The notes: a model not told the origin generated them from the sequence alone. Positions 1 through 6,301 are shown, counted from the stretch's first letter. The stretch is 15,476 bases of DNA from an uncultured Clostridia bacterium (GCA_947384015.1 CANDFN010000016.1:1-15476); one strand, 5' to 3'. Numbers and translations are program-made.

Positions 1-3
1 GTA

Positions 4-32
4 AATATAACACATTACTAAGAGGTTGTCAA
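4..32 (-). promoter_or_regulatory. Leftward sigma-A-type promoter for a gene outside the window
   Basis: Read on the minus strand this is TTGACA (27-32), a 17-base spacer, and TATATT (4-9), preceded by an extended -10 TG (TGTGTTATATT). Transcription would leave the window to the left within a few bases, so the regulated gene cannot be seen. It lies back to back with the rpsP promoter. In Bacillus the gene left of rpsP is ffh on the same strand, so a divergent promoter here suggests a different left-hand neighbour. Seen in sequence; activity is inferred. Confidence 0.55.
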
Positions 33-64
33 TACAAAATATAGAATTAAATTTAAAAAAATGC

Positions 65-93
65 TTGACTTGGTTGAAAATATGTGTTATAGT
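65..93 (+). promoter_or_regulatory. Promoter of the rpsP-khpA-rimM-trmD operon
   Basis: TTGACT (65-70), a 17-base spacer and TATAGT (88-93) with TG at 85-86 form a near-consensus extended -10 promoter. Transcription would start near 99-101, giving a leader of about 60 bases before rpsP. A perfect 8-bp inverted repeat begins inside the -10 hexamer and spans the likely start site. Confidence 0.75.
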
Positions 94-115
94 GTAAAGG
101 TAAATTACTTTACAC
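92..115. repeat. Perfect inverted repeat over the rpsP start site (possible operator or 5' mRNA hairpin)
   Basis: GTGTAAAG (92-99) and CTTTACAC (108-115) are exact 8-base inverted copies separated by 8 bases. The left arm overlaps the end of the -10 hexamer and the right arm lies just past the expected transcription start. The position suits a repressor-binding operator; alternatively the right half could form part of an RNA structure at the mRNA 5' end. No copy of this arm sequence was noticed at the other promoters of the window. Confidence 0.4.
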
Positions 116-160
116 CGTTTCTGGCTTAAAGTATATTATTAAAAATAAAAGGAGAGAAAT

Positions 161-454
161 ATGGCAGTAAAAATTAGATTAACTCGTTTAGGAGATAAAA
201 AGTCACCATTTTATCGTATTGTAGTTGCTGATGCACGTGTTGCTCGTGATGGTAAATACATTGAACAAATTGGAACTTATAATCCTTTAACAAACCCTGC
301 TGAAGTTAAAATTGATAAGGAATTAGCTGCAAAATGGTTAAAGAATGGTGCTCAACCTACAGAAACCACTAAATCTTTATTACAAACAGTGGGTGTTATT
401 GAAGTTAAGGGCAAAAGCGCACCTAAAACTAACAATAAAAAGAAAAAGGACTAG
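161..454 (+). CDS. rpsP: 30S ribosomal protein bS16
   Basis: Small-subunit ribosomal protein S16 (97 residues), a primary assembly protein binding the 5' domain of 16S rRNA. The N-terminus MAVKIRLTRLGDKKSPFYRI is the family signature, followed by the usual VVADARVARDGKYIEQIGTYNPL stretch split across residues 21-44. The C-terminal tail (about 85-97) is lysine-rich and somewhat longer than in short S16 proteins. The start is fixed by a strong ribosome binding site (AAAGGAGAG, 148-155ish) just upstream of the ATG. It is the first gene of an operon with khpA, rimM and trmD, the classic order in Bacillota, and a strong promoter lies at 65-93. Confidence 0.97.
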   Translation: MAVKIRLTRLGDKKSPFYRIVVADARVARDGKYIEQIGTYNPLTNPAEVKIDKELAAKWLKNGAQPTETTKSLLQTVGVIEVKGKSAPKTNNKKKKD

Positions 455-463
455 TGTGAGTTT

Positions 464-697
464 ATGAAGGAAGTTTTAGAATACATAGTTAAAAGCCTTG
501 TAAACAATAAAGAAGTTGTTGCTGTTGAAGAACAAGTTAAAGGTAAAAACACAAACTTTGTTGTTACAGTTGATGAAAAAGATTTAGGCTCTGTTATTGG
601 CAGGGCAGGCGCTATTGCAAATTCAATACGCACAGTAGTGCAAGCCTTAAATACCAGTCACGGACGTGTTGGCATTAAATTTAATGGCAATAAATAA
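464..697 (+). CDS. khpA: KH-domain RNA-binding protein KhpA
   Basis: Single KH domain protein of 77 residues, the size and position (directly after rpsP) expected for KhpA/YlqC. The KH loop is visible as VIGRAGAIANSIRTVV with the GxxG motif GRAG at residues 46-49. In Gram-positive bacteria such as Streptococcus pneumoniae KhpA pairs with KhpB and binds many RNAs, affecting cell division and elongation; that role here is by homology. It starts 9 bases after the rpsP stop with only a weak GTGAG ribosome binding site close to the ATG, so translation may depend partly on ribosomes finishing rpsP. Confidence 0.92.
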   Translation: MKEVLEYIVKSLVNNKEVVAVEEQVKGKNTNFVVTVDEKDLGSVIGRAGAIANSIRTVVQALNTSHGRVGIKFNGNK

Positions 698-712
698 AAT
701 TAGTAGGTAAAA

Positions 713-1213
713 ATGCAAAATTGGTTAGAAATAGGCAAGATAGTGCGTTCTCACGGCATTAAAGGAGCGGTTAAAGTTTTAAGTTACCTTGATGGCGTGA
801 GTTTTTCTATGTTTAAACGTATCTATATAGGCTTAAAAAAAGAAGAAGGAATTATAACAAGGGTTCAACCTCTTAATGGTGGAGCATTTGCAATAACGGT
901 AAACATTATACCAGATATAGATACTGCAGAAAAATATAGAAACTTATCAGTATATATTGATAGGGCGGATTATCCAGAGTTTGAAGATAAAGTATATTTA
1001 AGCGATATAATTGGTTGCCCATTGCTTGATGAAAATGGAGAGAAACTAGGAGAACTGTTGGACTTTAACGATTATGGTGCAAGCACAATTTTGGAAATAA
1101 AGTGTGGCTTTTCAACATACTCAATTCCATTTGTTGAAGAAATTGTTAAATATGATAACAAAATGAAAGCACTTGTAACTACAAAACAAGTTTTTGAGGA
1201 TGTTAGGGTATGA
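713..1213 (+). CDS. rimM: Ribosome maturation factor RimM
   Basis: RimM (166 residues) assists late maturation of the 30S head, working around S19 and 16S helices 31 and 33b. The N-terminal RimM barrel carries the signature IGKIVRSHGIKGAVKV (residues 7-22); the C-terminal PRC-barrel starts near residue 92 (VYLSDIIGC) and contains the conserved IPFVEEIVKY (138-147). Length is normal. A modest AGGT ribosome binding site (705-708) precedes the ATG. Its TGA stop overlaps the trmD ATG in an ATGA (1210-1213), indicating translational coupling, as is common for this gene pair. Confidence 0.95.
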   Translation: MQNWLEIGKIVRSHGIKGAVKVLSYLDGVSFSMFKRIYIGLKKEEGIITRVQPLNGGAFAITVNIIPDIDTAEKYRNLSVYIDRADYPEFEDKVYLSDIIGCPLLDENGEKLGELLDFNDYGASTILEIKCGFSTYSIPFVEEIVKYDNKMKALVTTKQVFEDVRV

Positions 1214-1884
1214 AAATAGATATTCTTACATTGTTCCCAGAAATGTTTGCCCCTTTAAAAGAAAGTATTATTAAGCGTGCAACTTCTAGTGGAAAGGTAG
1301 AAATTAATATTATTAATATTAGAGATTTTGCGTTACCTCCACATTACAGATGCGATGATGAACCTTTTGGAGGTGGTGCTGGCATGGTTATGATGTGCGA
1401 ACCAATTTTCAAGGCTGTTCAAAGTGTAAAAACGGATGATGCTAAAATATTTTACATGTCGCCAAGAGGAACTGTGTTTAATCAAAATATGGCGGTTGAA
1501 CTATCGCAATTAAATCATGTAATTTTGTTATGTGGTCATTATGAAGGTGTAGACCAAAGAGTAATAAATTACTTTAATATGCAAGAATTGTCTGTAGGAG
1601 ATTATGTGCTAACTGGCGGAGAATTACCTGCAATGATTGTTGCAGATGCGGTTATTCGCTTGCTTCCAGGTGCAATTAGTGTGGACAGTATTGTAGAAGA
1701 AAGTTTTAGTTCTAATTTACTAGAATATAATCAGTATACACGTCCTGCGGAGTTCATGGGGATGAAAGTGCCAGAAGTTTTATTAAATGGTAACCATAAA
1801 AAAATTGCCGAGCATAGACAAAAAGAGGCTGAAGAAATTACAAGGAGAAATCGTCCAGATTTATATGATAAAAAAAACTACTAA
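1210..1884 (+). CDS. trmD: tRNA (guanine-N1)-methyltransferase TrmD, with Glu at the catalytic Asp position
   Basis: TrmD (224 residues) methylates N1 of G37 next to the anticodon using S-adenosylmethionine and so prevents +1 frameshifting; it is a SPOUT trefoil-knot enzyme. Visible motifs are LTLFPEMF (6-13), DDEPFGGGAGMV (49-60), LLCGHYEGVDQRV (106-118), SVGDYVLTGGELPAM (128-142) and YTRP (176-179), then VPEVLLNGNH (187-196). Arg150 matches E. coli Arg154. The segment equivalent to E. coli SATEDSFAEGLLDCPH reads SIVEESFSSNLLEYNQ here, so the general-base Asp169 is replaced by Glu164 and nearby conserved Gly and Pro are both Asn. The alignment is ungapped from this point to YTRP. The C-terminal domain is a little shorter than in E. 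coli, which is usual for Bacillota. Last gene of its operon, followed by a terminator. Confidence 0.95.
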   Translation: MKIDILTLFPEMFAPLKESIIKRATSSGKVEINIINIRDFALPPHYRCDDEPFGGGAGMVMMCEPIFKAVQSVKTDDAKIFYMSPRGTVFNQNMAVELSQLNHVILLCGHYEGVDQRVINYFNMQELSVGDYVLTGGELPAMIVADAVIRLLPGAISVDSIVEESFSSNLLEYNQYTRPAEFMGMKVPEVLLNGNHKKIAEHRQKEAEEITRRNRPDLYDKKNY

Positions 1885-1917
1885 AATTATAGATGTTTAA
1901 CTTGAACTATACATATT

Positions 1918-1943
1918 AAAAAATACGCATTTGCGTATTTTTT
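1918..1943. terminator. Two-way intrinsic terminator between trmD and the convergent unknown gene
   Basis: AAAAAATACGC (1918-1928) pairs with GCGTATTTTTT (1933-1943) around a 4-base loop. The A-tract and T-tract arms give a U-run for transcripts from either side, so it can end both the trmD operon and the minus-strand gene, whose stop codon (1942-1944) touches it. Confidence 0.8.
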
Positions 1944-2442
1944 ATTTTGATTTTTGTTTTTTAACCAAAGGTAATAGGCTAAAATCTATTTCATTATTAA
2001 CAATTTGCATAAGTCTATTTCTTTCTGCAGATAAAAAGTCTATAATACGTTCTAGGTATAATGGATATTTTTCTACCATATAAGTTCTCCATGCTGTTGT
2101 TAATGCTTTATGTCTGTAATAAATATTGTTTGTATTTGTTTTTGCCCAAACATCAAATGGTGTAAATAAAAAGTAAAGATGTTCGGCTGTTGTTTGATCT
2201 AAATGTTTAATTAAACAAGCATTAATGCAAATGTCTTCTGTGTCATTAACTGCAAGGGATGTGAATATATCAAACTTGCTAAGGTTTCCAACTTTGTTGA
2301 ACATTGTGTTTGTTATTAGATTTAAAATATCGCCCATAGCTACAGTGCTAAAGTTATAATTTTTAATATTTTCTAAAGCCTTAACATGTTGTTTGTCAGT
2401 AGGGTTGTAGTCTATTAAATTAATCTCTTTTCTTTCTTCCAT
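1942..2442 (-). CDS. Uncharacterised cytosolic protein, 166 residues
   Basis: I do not recognise this protein. Counting from the chosen start MEERKEINLIDYNP, it has no signal peptide, membrane segment or obvious catalytic motif. The N-terminal third is polar and charged, the centre holds a hydrophobic/aromatic stretch (HLYFLFTPFDVWAK, residues 88-101) followed by a basic aromatic region (YYRHKALTTAWRTYM), and the C-terminus is a basic tail (KKQKSK). It may be alpha-helical. The reading frame also opens at a TTG at 2454, but that TTG lies in the ribosome binding site, which supports the ATG at 2442. It has its own promoter and shares a terminator with trmD. It occupies the place where rplS usually sits between trmD and rbgA. 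Base composition looks like the neighbours, so recent transfer is not evident. Confidence 0.75.
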   Translation of the reverse strand: MEERKEINLIDYNPTDKQHVKALENIKNYNFSTVAMGDILNLITNTMFNKVGNLSKFDIFTSLAVNDTEDICINACLIKHLDQTTAEHLYFLFTPFDVWAKTNTNNIYYRHKALTTAWRTYMVEKYPLYLERIIDFLSAERNRLMQIVNNEIDFSLLPLVKKQKSK

Positions 2443-2448
2443 AACTTT

Positions 2449-2452
2449 CTCC
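2449..2452 (-). promoter_or_regulatory. Ribosome binding site deciding the start of the unknown gene
   Basis: On the minus strand TTGGAGAAAGTTATG places GGAG six bases before the ATG at 2442-2440. The in-frame TTG at 2454 overlaps this site, so the shorter protein is the likelier product. Confidence 0.7.
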
Positions 2453-2471
2453 AAAATCTTATATTAAAATT

Positions 2472-2501
2472 ATAATAACAAAGTTTTTTGTATCTTGTCA
2501 A
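2472..2501 (-). promoter_or_regulatory. Promoter of the unknown minus-strand gene
   Basis: On the minus strand TTGACA (2496-2501), an 18-base spacer and TATTAT (2472-2477) with an extended -10 TG (TGTTATTAT). Expected transcription start is near 2465, giving a leader of about 22 bases to the ATG at 2442. Confidence 0.6.
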
Positions 2502-2556
2502 ATTTATTGCGCTAATTTTATATTTATTTTTAATAAAATATAAACTTAAAATTGTT

Positions 2557-2584
2557 TTGAATAATAAAACTATTATGGTATAAT
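2557..2584 (+). promoter_or_regulatory. Promoter of rbgA-rnhB-yraN, placing the transcription start at the ATG
   Basis: TTGAAT (2557-2562), a 16-base spacer and a perfect TATAAT (2579-2584) preceded by TGG (extended -10). The hexamer ends six bases before the rbgA ATG at 2591, so transcription should begin at or within a base or two of the start codon. This implies a leaderless mRNA. Confidence 0.6.
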
Positions 2585-2590
2585 AAAAAT

Positions 2591-3442
2591 ATGATAAATT
2601 GGTTCCCTGGGCATATGAATAAGACGTTAAAGCAAATGCAACAAGATAGCAAACTTTGCGATTGTTTTATTTATGTGTTAGATGCACGTTGCCCAAAAAG
2701 TTGTATAAACCCAGAGTTTGTTCGTGTTATTAAAGGTAAAACTATAATTTTTGTTTTAAATAAGGCAGATTTAGTAACTGTAGAAGATGTAAATAGATTT
2801 AAGAAACAATTTGCAATTGATGGAAATGTGTGTTTAGGTCTTAATGCAATACAAACCAATAGCGCTAAAATAATACTTACAGAAATTAATAAATTATTTG
2901 CAGATAGGCTTAATATAAACGCTCAAAAACAAGCCAACTTTTTAATTAGAGCAATGATTTTAGGTGTGCCCAATTCGGGTAAATCAACAATTACAAATAA
3001 TCTTTGTGGTAAAGTTAGGGCAGTCACAGGCAATAAAGCTGGGGTAACACGTAATAAACAATGGTTACGTGTAGGCTCTGTAGAAATTATGGATACACCA
3101 GGCGTATTGTTACCAAATTTTGAAGATGAAACTTTGGCTTATAATTTGGCAATTGTAGGCTCTGTAAAAGATGAAGTGGTAAACTTGGTTGATGTGGCTT
3201 GTGTTTTAATAAATAAACTAGCTAGCATTAATAAACAAATATTGGTGTCAAAATATGGTGTTGTTTATAATGGTAATACACAAGAGCTAGACGGCAAACA
3301 AACATTAGAAATTTTAACACAAATTGGCAAAAAACGTGGTTGTGTTGTTCGTGGCGGTGAAGTTGATTTGGAGCGAGCAGCTAAAGTTTTATTGACTGAT
3401 TTTAGAGCAGGAAAACTTGGCAAAATCTGTTTAGAGCAATAA
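2591..3442 (+). CDS. rbgA: Ribosome biogenesis GTPase RbgA (YlqF)
   Basis: Circularly permuted GTPase of 283 residues, the usual length, needed for late 50S assembly (incorporation of bL27, bL33, uL16 in Bacillus). The N-terminus MINWFPGHMNK is the family hallmark and fixes the start. GTPase motifs come in permuted order: G4 NKAD (57-60), then G1 GVPNSGKS (125-132), G2 Thr153, and G3 DTPG (168-171). DARCP (31-35) is the DAR signature of this subfamily. The C-terminal third is the RNA-binding helical domain. No Shine-Dalgarno is visible before the ATG, and the promoter -10 box ends six bases upstream, so translation is probably leaderless. First gene of a unit with rnhB and yraN. Confidence 0.95.
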   Translation: MINWFPGHMNKTLKQMQQDSKLCDCFIYVLDARCPKSCINPEFVRVIKGKTIIFVLNKADLVTVEDVNRFKKQFAIDGNVCLGLNAIQTNSAKIILTEINKLFADRLNINAQKQANFLIRAMILGVPNSGKSTITNNLCGKVRAVTGNKAGVTRNKQWLRVGSVEIMDTPGVLLPNFEDETLAYNLAIVGSVKDEVVNLVDVACVLINKLASINKQILVSKYGVVYNGNTQELDGKQTLEILTQIGKKRGCVVRGGEVDLERAAKVLLTDFRAGKLGKICLEQ

Positions 3443-3475
3443 TTAAATTTTTTAAAAAATATATTAAAGGTAAAT

Positions 3476-4129
3476 ATGGTAGATACACAAAAGATTTTTA
3501 ATCACGATTTGGCACTGTTAAATTCCAATACAAAATATATTGCAGGTATGGATGAGGTTGGGCGAGGGCCACTTGCTGGGCCAGTAGTTACAGCTTGTGT
3601 AATTATGCCTTATAACAAGATGCTTGACGGGGTTTATGATAGTAAAAAACTAACGCAAAAAGCAAGAGAAAAATTAAGCCAACAAATTATGGAAACTGCA
3701 ATAGCCGTTTCGGTTAATCAAATTAGTCAAGATATAATTGATGAAATTAATATTTTAAATGCAACAAAAGAAAGCATGAAAGCCAGTTTTAATAATCTAA
3801 AAGTAAAACCTGATTTATTGCTTATAGATGCTGTAAAACTAAACGTATGCAAGCAAGAAAGGGCAATAATAAAAGGCGATGAAACTAGTTATGCAATAGC
3901 ATGTGCAAGTATTGTTGCCAAGGTTTATAGAGATAAATTAATGCAAGAATTCGCCGAAACATATCCAGAATATGATTTTGAACATAACATGGGCTATGGC
4001 ACTAAAAAGCATACACAAGCAATATTGGCACATGGTGTTACACCAATACACCGCCTAAGTTTTTTAAATAAATTATTAGGCGCAGAAAAATGCCAAGAAA
4101 TAAAAAGGCGAAGGCAGGCTAAAAGATAA
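3476..4129 (+). CDS. rnhB: Ribonuclease HII
   Basis: RNase HII (217 residues) nicks DNA 5' of embedded ribonucleotides and removes RNA from RNA-DNA hybrids. Motifs: GMDEVGRGPLAGPVV (24-38) with catalytic Asp26 and Glu27, DSKKLT (55-60), LLIDA (115-119) with Asp118, and KGDETSYAIACASIVAKVYRD (133-153) ending in the fourth acidic residue Asp153; GYGTKKH (173-179) completes the family pattern. All four metal ligands of the DEDD set are present. An AAAGG ribosome binding site precedes the ATG. Its stop overlaps the next start by one base (TAATG at 4127-4131). The neighbourhood rbgA-rnhB-yraN is conserved in Bacillota. Confidence 0.95.
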   Translation: MVDTQKIFNHDLALLNSNTKYIAGMDEVGRGPLAGPVVTACVIMPYNKMLDGVYDSKKLTQKAREKLSQQIMETAIAVSVNQISQDIIDEINILNATKESMKASFNNLKVKPDLLLIDAVKLNVCKQERAIIKGDETSYAIACASIVAKVYRDKLMQEFAETYPEYDFEHNMGYGTKKHTQAILAHGVTPIHRLSFLNKLLGAEKCQEIKRRRQAKR

Positions 4130-4509
4130 TGAACCATTTAGTTTTTGGCAAGCAAGGAGAAATAATTGCTGCTATTTATTTAAAAAAGCATGGCTATAAA
4201 ATAATAGAAACTAACTATAAAAACAGTATAGGAGAGATAGACATAATTGCACAGCCTAAAAGGACGTTTTTAGAGGTGGTTAAGAAAATAACAAAACCTA
4301 TTGTTTTTGTAGAAGTAAAAACAAGGCTCTCTCAAAAATTTGGTAATCCAACCGAAGCGGTAGACGAGCGTAAACAAAACAAAATCCGCCAAGTTGCAAC
4401 TAAATATTTAAAAGATAATAAAATGATGAATCATTCATGTCGCTTTGATGTGGTTGCTATTTTGGGTGAAGCTGGTGAGGATGTAAATCATATACAAAAC
4501 GCATTTTAG
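4129..4509 (+). CDS. yraN: YraN family (UPF0102) nuclease-fold protein
   Basis: Small UPF0102 protein (126 residues) with the restriction-endonuclease-like fold; the biochemical role is not settled. Family signatures are the N-terminal GKQGEIIAAIYLKKHGYKII (7-26), NYKNSIGEIDIIA, and VFVEVKTR, giving a metal-site-like pattern E...D...ExK. The linker between GEIDIIA and VFVEVKTR is about 17 residues, some ten longer than in E. coli YraN. The ending HIQNAF matches the family's usual C-terminus. Translation is coupled to rnhB through a 1-base overlap; the AGGCAGG upstream is only a weak binding site. Confidence 0.9.
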   Translation: MNHLVFGKQGEIIAAIYLKKHGYKIIETNYKNSIGEIDIIAQPKRTFLEVVKKITKPIVFVEVKTRLSQKFGNPTEAVDERKQNKIRQVATKYLKDNKMMNHSCRFDVVAILGEAGEDVNHIQNAF

Positions 4510-4600
4510 TTATTTTTTAAACAGATTTTAAGTATTAAATTCAAACAAAGATGTAGTATATAAATAAAACAAAATTTTTGCATAAATTTGTTAAAAACAC

Positions 4601-4629
4601 TTGCAAATAATTTTTATTTGTGTTATATT
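4601..4629 (+). promoter_or_regulatory. rplS promoter
   Basis: TTGCAA (4601-4606), a 17-base spacer and TATATT (4624-4629) with TG at 4621-4622 (TGTGTTATATT). A perfect 7-bp inverted repeat CAAATAA-TTT-TTATTTG (4604-4620) fills the spacer; it might be an operator but is purely A/T apart from its end bases, so chance is possible. The stretch 4510-4600 upstream holds no terminator or gene I can support. Confidence 0.65.
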
Positions 4630-4635
4630 TTACTA

Positions 4636-4693
4636 GTTATTATTTGGCGGTCCGCTACGGTCCAATCGCAAGAACGTCAAAAAGGAGGTTACA
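4636..4693 (+). promoter_or_regulatory. rplS 5' leader, possible L19-type autoregulatory RNA
   Basis: The expected transcript leader is about 58 bases and is much richer in G and C than any other intergenic DNA here. It contains CGGTCC twice (4648-4653, 4658-4663), the first copy inside a small hairpin (4645-4649 with 4653-4657, three-base loop), and ends in a full-strength AAGGAGG at 4683-4688. A ribosomal-protein leader upstream of rplS (the L19 leader) is known in low-GC Gram-positives; I cannot confirm a match to it from memory. Confidence 0.4.
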
Positions 4694-5038
4694 ATGAGCA
4701 ATGTTATTGACCAAATTGAAAAAGAGCAATTAAGAAGCGACCTCTCTTCTTTTAATATTGGAGACACAGTCCGTGTATCGGTAAAAGTCAAAGAAGGGGA
4801 CAAAGAACGTATTCAAGCTTATGAGGGCGTTGTAATTGCACGTAAAGGTTCTGGCGTTAAAGAAAACTTTACAGTTAGACGTGTTAGCTTTGGTGTTGGT
4901 GTTGAAAGAACATTCCCTATGCACAGCCCACGTATTGCTAGTATAGTAGTTACTCGTAAGGGTAGAGTTCGCCGTGCTAAACTTTATTACATTCGTGGTC
5001 TTTCTGGTAAAGCTGCTAAAGTTAAAGAAGTTAAATAG
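4694..5038 (+). CDS. rplS: 50S ribosomal protein bL19
   Basis: Ribosomal protein L19 (114 residues, normal length), located at the 30S-50S interface. Typical features are the N-terminal helix ending before FNIGDTVRV (20-28), the segment RIQAYEGVVIARKGSG, and FTVRRVSFGVGVERTFPMHSP, followed by a basic C-terminal region with RAKLYYIRGLSGKAA. The ribosome binding site AAAGGAGG with six-base spacing fixes the start. Unlike in Bacillus, where rplS follows trmD, it stands here as a single-gene transcription unit after yraN with its own promoter and terminator. Confidence 0.97.
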   Translation: MSNVIDQIEKEQLRSDLSSFNIGDTVRVSVKVKEGDKERIQAYEGVVIARKGSGVKENFTVRRVSFGVGVERTFPMHSPRIASIVVTRKGRVRRAKLYYIRGLSGKAAKVKEVK

Positions 5039-5076
5039 CACAAAACTTTATTTGTTTAATTTGAAACAAGCACAAT

Positions 5077-5110
5077 AAAAAGGAATTCTAAATATTGAAT
5101 TCCTTTTTTT
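5077..5110. terminator. Two-way intrinsic terminator after rplS
   Basis: AAAAAGGAATTC (5077-5088) pairs with GAATTCCTTTTT (5097-5108), a 12-bp perfect stem with an 8-base loop and a T-run to 5110. The A-run on the other side lets it also serve the convergent radical SAM gene that ends at 5132. Confidence 0.88.
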
Positions 5111-5131
5111 ATTTATACTTAAATTTTCTTT

Positions 5132-6301
5132 TTATCTTTGGATATATATTTCATTTTCAGAATTGATGTTTTGAATTTCATCCATTTCTAACAAGTGCCC
5201 GTCAATGGCAGAGCGGAATATTTTGCTTTCTTTAACTTGACAGCGAGAAATTCTAATCATATTAGTGAGAATTTGTCTTGGGTCGCCACCACATCCTCCA
5301 ATAATTGTTTTATTAGTTTGCCCAAGAACGGTTTCTACATAAGGTAATTGCAAAAGCCTATATTTCAAAATTGCGTCAACAACCTTGTAATAAAAGTCAT
5401 TAGATATTTCGTTTGCGTCATATTCAGTTATAAAATGCTGTTTTTCCTTATTGTTATCTTCTAAGCCAAACCACTTACACGAAGTGGCAAGTCCATTAAC
5501 AAGGCTAACTCTATCTTTATTGCTGATAAATATAGAGCCAAGAACTGCAGGGCACATTTTCAAAGCCTGTAAATCGTCAATTCCATATTCCTTTTTTAAA
5601 AAGGTTTGAATTTGTTGAATTTGTAATTGAGATAAGGCTTTGGAGTTAAATGTTTCTGTGGAGTTGCCTGCATTTTCAAGTAAGCCAATCTTAGGGAATA
5701 TATTGTTGTCAATGCAGAACTTTACTATATTATAGATGTAATCAATATTATCATTGCTTGCAACAATGCTGGCAGCCACTTGTGTGAAAGATGATTTGTT
5801 GTTTTTTGCAATAGCAGATAGGGTTGCTATATTTTTTTGCATTTGTGTATCAAGAGAGGCTGAAATGCGATAAGTTTTTTGTCTGTATGTAGAATCAAAC
5901 GAATCAAGTTTAAAAATAACATTGTAAACACCTTTGTTAATAAGGTCAAAAAGTTCGTTGTCCATATGAATACAATTGCTAAAAGCAGAAACTTTTGCAT
6001 TATAAAAATCTGCCATTCTTAATATGTCTTTAAAGTAGCCAATATTAGTAGGAGCAGTAGGTTCTCCTAAACCGCAAACGAAGATGTATTTAATTTTCCC
6101 TGTTTTTAACATTGCTTCAAGTTTGCGAAGATTCACTTCGCAAGTTTCACGATAAAGAGGTGTGTCGCAATAAACGCAACGTGCGTTGCAACCTCCACCA
6201 AGTTGAACATCAATACAAGAGATGTAACCACGTATTAATTCGTTTTCAACTTCCTCATTAATTTTTCTACTTAAAAGTTCATACTCCTTTATTGTGCTCA
6301 T
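5132..6301 (-). CDS. Radical SAM protein of unassigned function with extra C-terminal cysteines
   Basis: A 389-residue radical SAM enzyme. The N-terminal core has the cluster motif CNARCVYC (Cys38, Cys42, Cys45), which binds a 4Fe-4S cluster for reductive cleavage of S-adenosylmethionine, and a GLGEP (77-81) matching the GGEP motif. Further along, SNC at 108-110 and KLDSFD at 131-136 fit later strands of the barrel. The C-terminal region holds four more cysteines, Cys250 (KMCPAVLG), Cys275 (TSCKWFG), Cys337 (GGCGGD) and Cys354 (SRCQVKE), spaced as could suit an auxiliary iron-sulphur cluster as in SPASM/twitch proteins. The start has a good GGGAGA ribosome binding site. It is a lone gene with its own promoter, divergent from comM; no small precursor peptide or maturation partner lies next to it. 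The substrate is unknown. Confidence 0.85.
   Translation of the reverse strand: MSTIKEYELLSRKINEEVENELIRGYISCIDVQLGGGCNARCVYCDTPLYRETCEVNLRKLEAMLKTGKIKYIFVCGLGEPTAPTNIGYFKDILRMADFYNAKVSAFSNCIHMDNELFDLINKGVYNVIFKLDSFDSTYRQKTYRISASLDTQMQKNIATLSAIAKNNKSSFTQVAASIVASNDNIDYIYNIVKFCIDNNIFPKIGLLENAGNSTETFNSKALSQLQIQQIQTFLKKEYGIDDLQALKMCPAVLGSIFISNKDRVSLVNGLATSCKWFGLEDNNKEKQHFITEYDANEISNDFYYKVVDAILKYRLLQLPYVETVLGQTNKTIIGGCGGDPRQILTNMIRISRCQVKESKIFRSAIDGHLLEMDEIQNINSENEIYIQR

Noticed and set aside
3447..3460. ATTTTTTAAAAAAT palindrome between rbgA and rnhB as a terminator
   Set aside because: It has no loop and no G or C in the stem, and the next gene has the same direction with a 33-base gap; it is simple A/T sequence.
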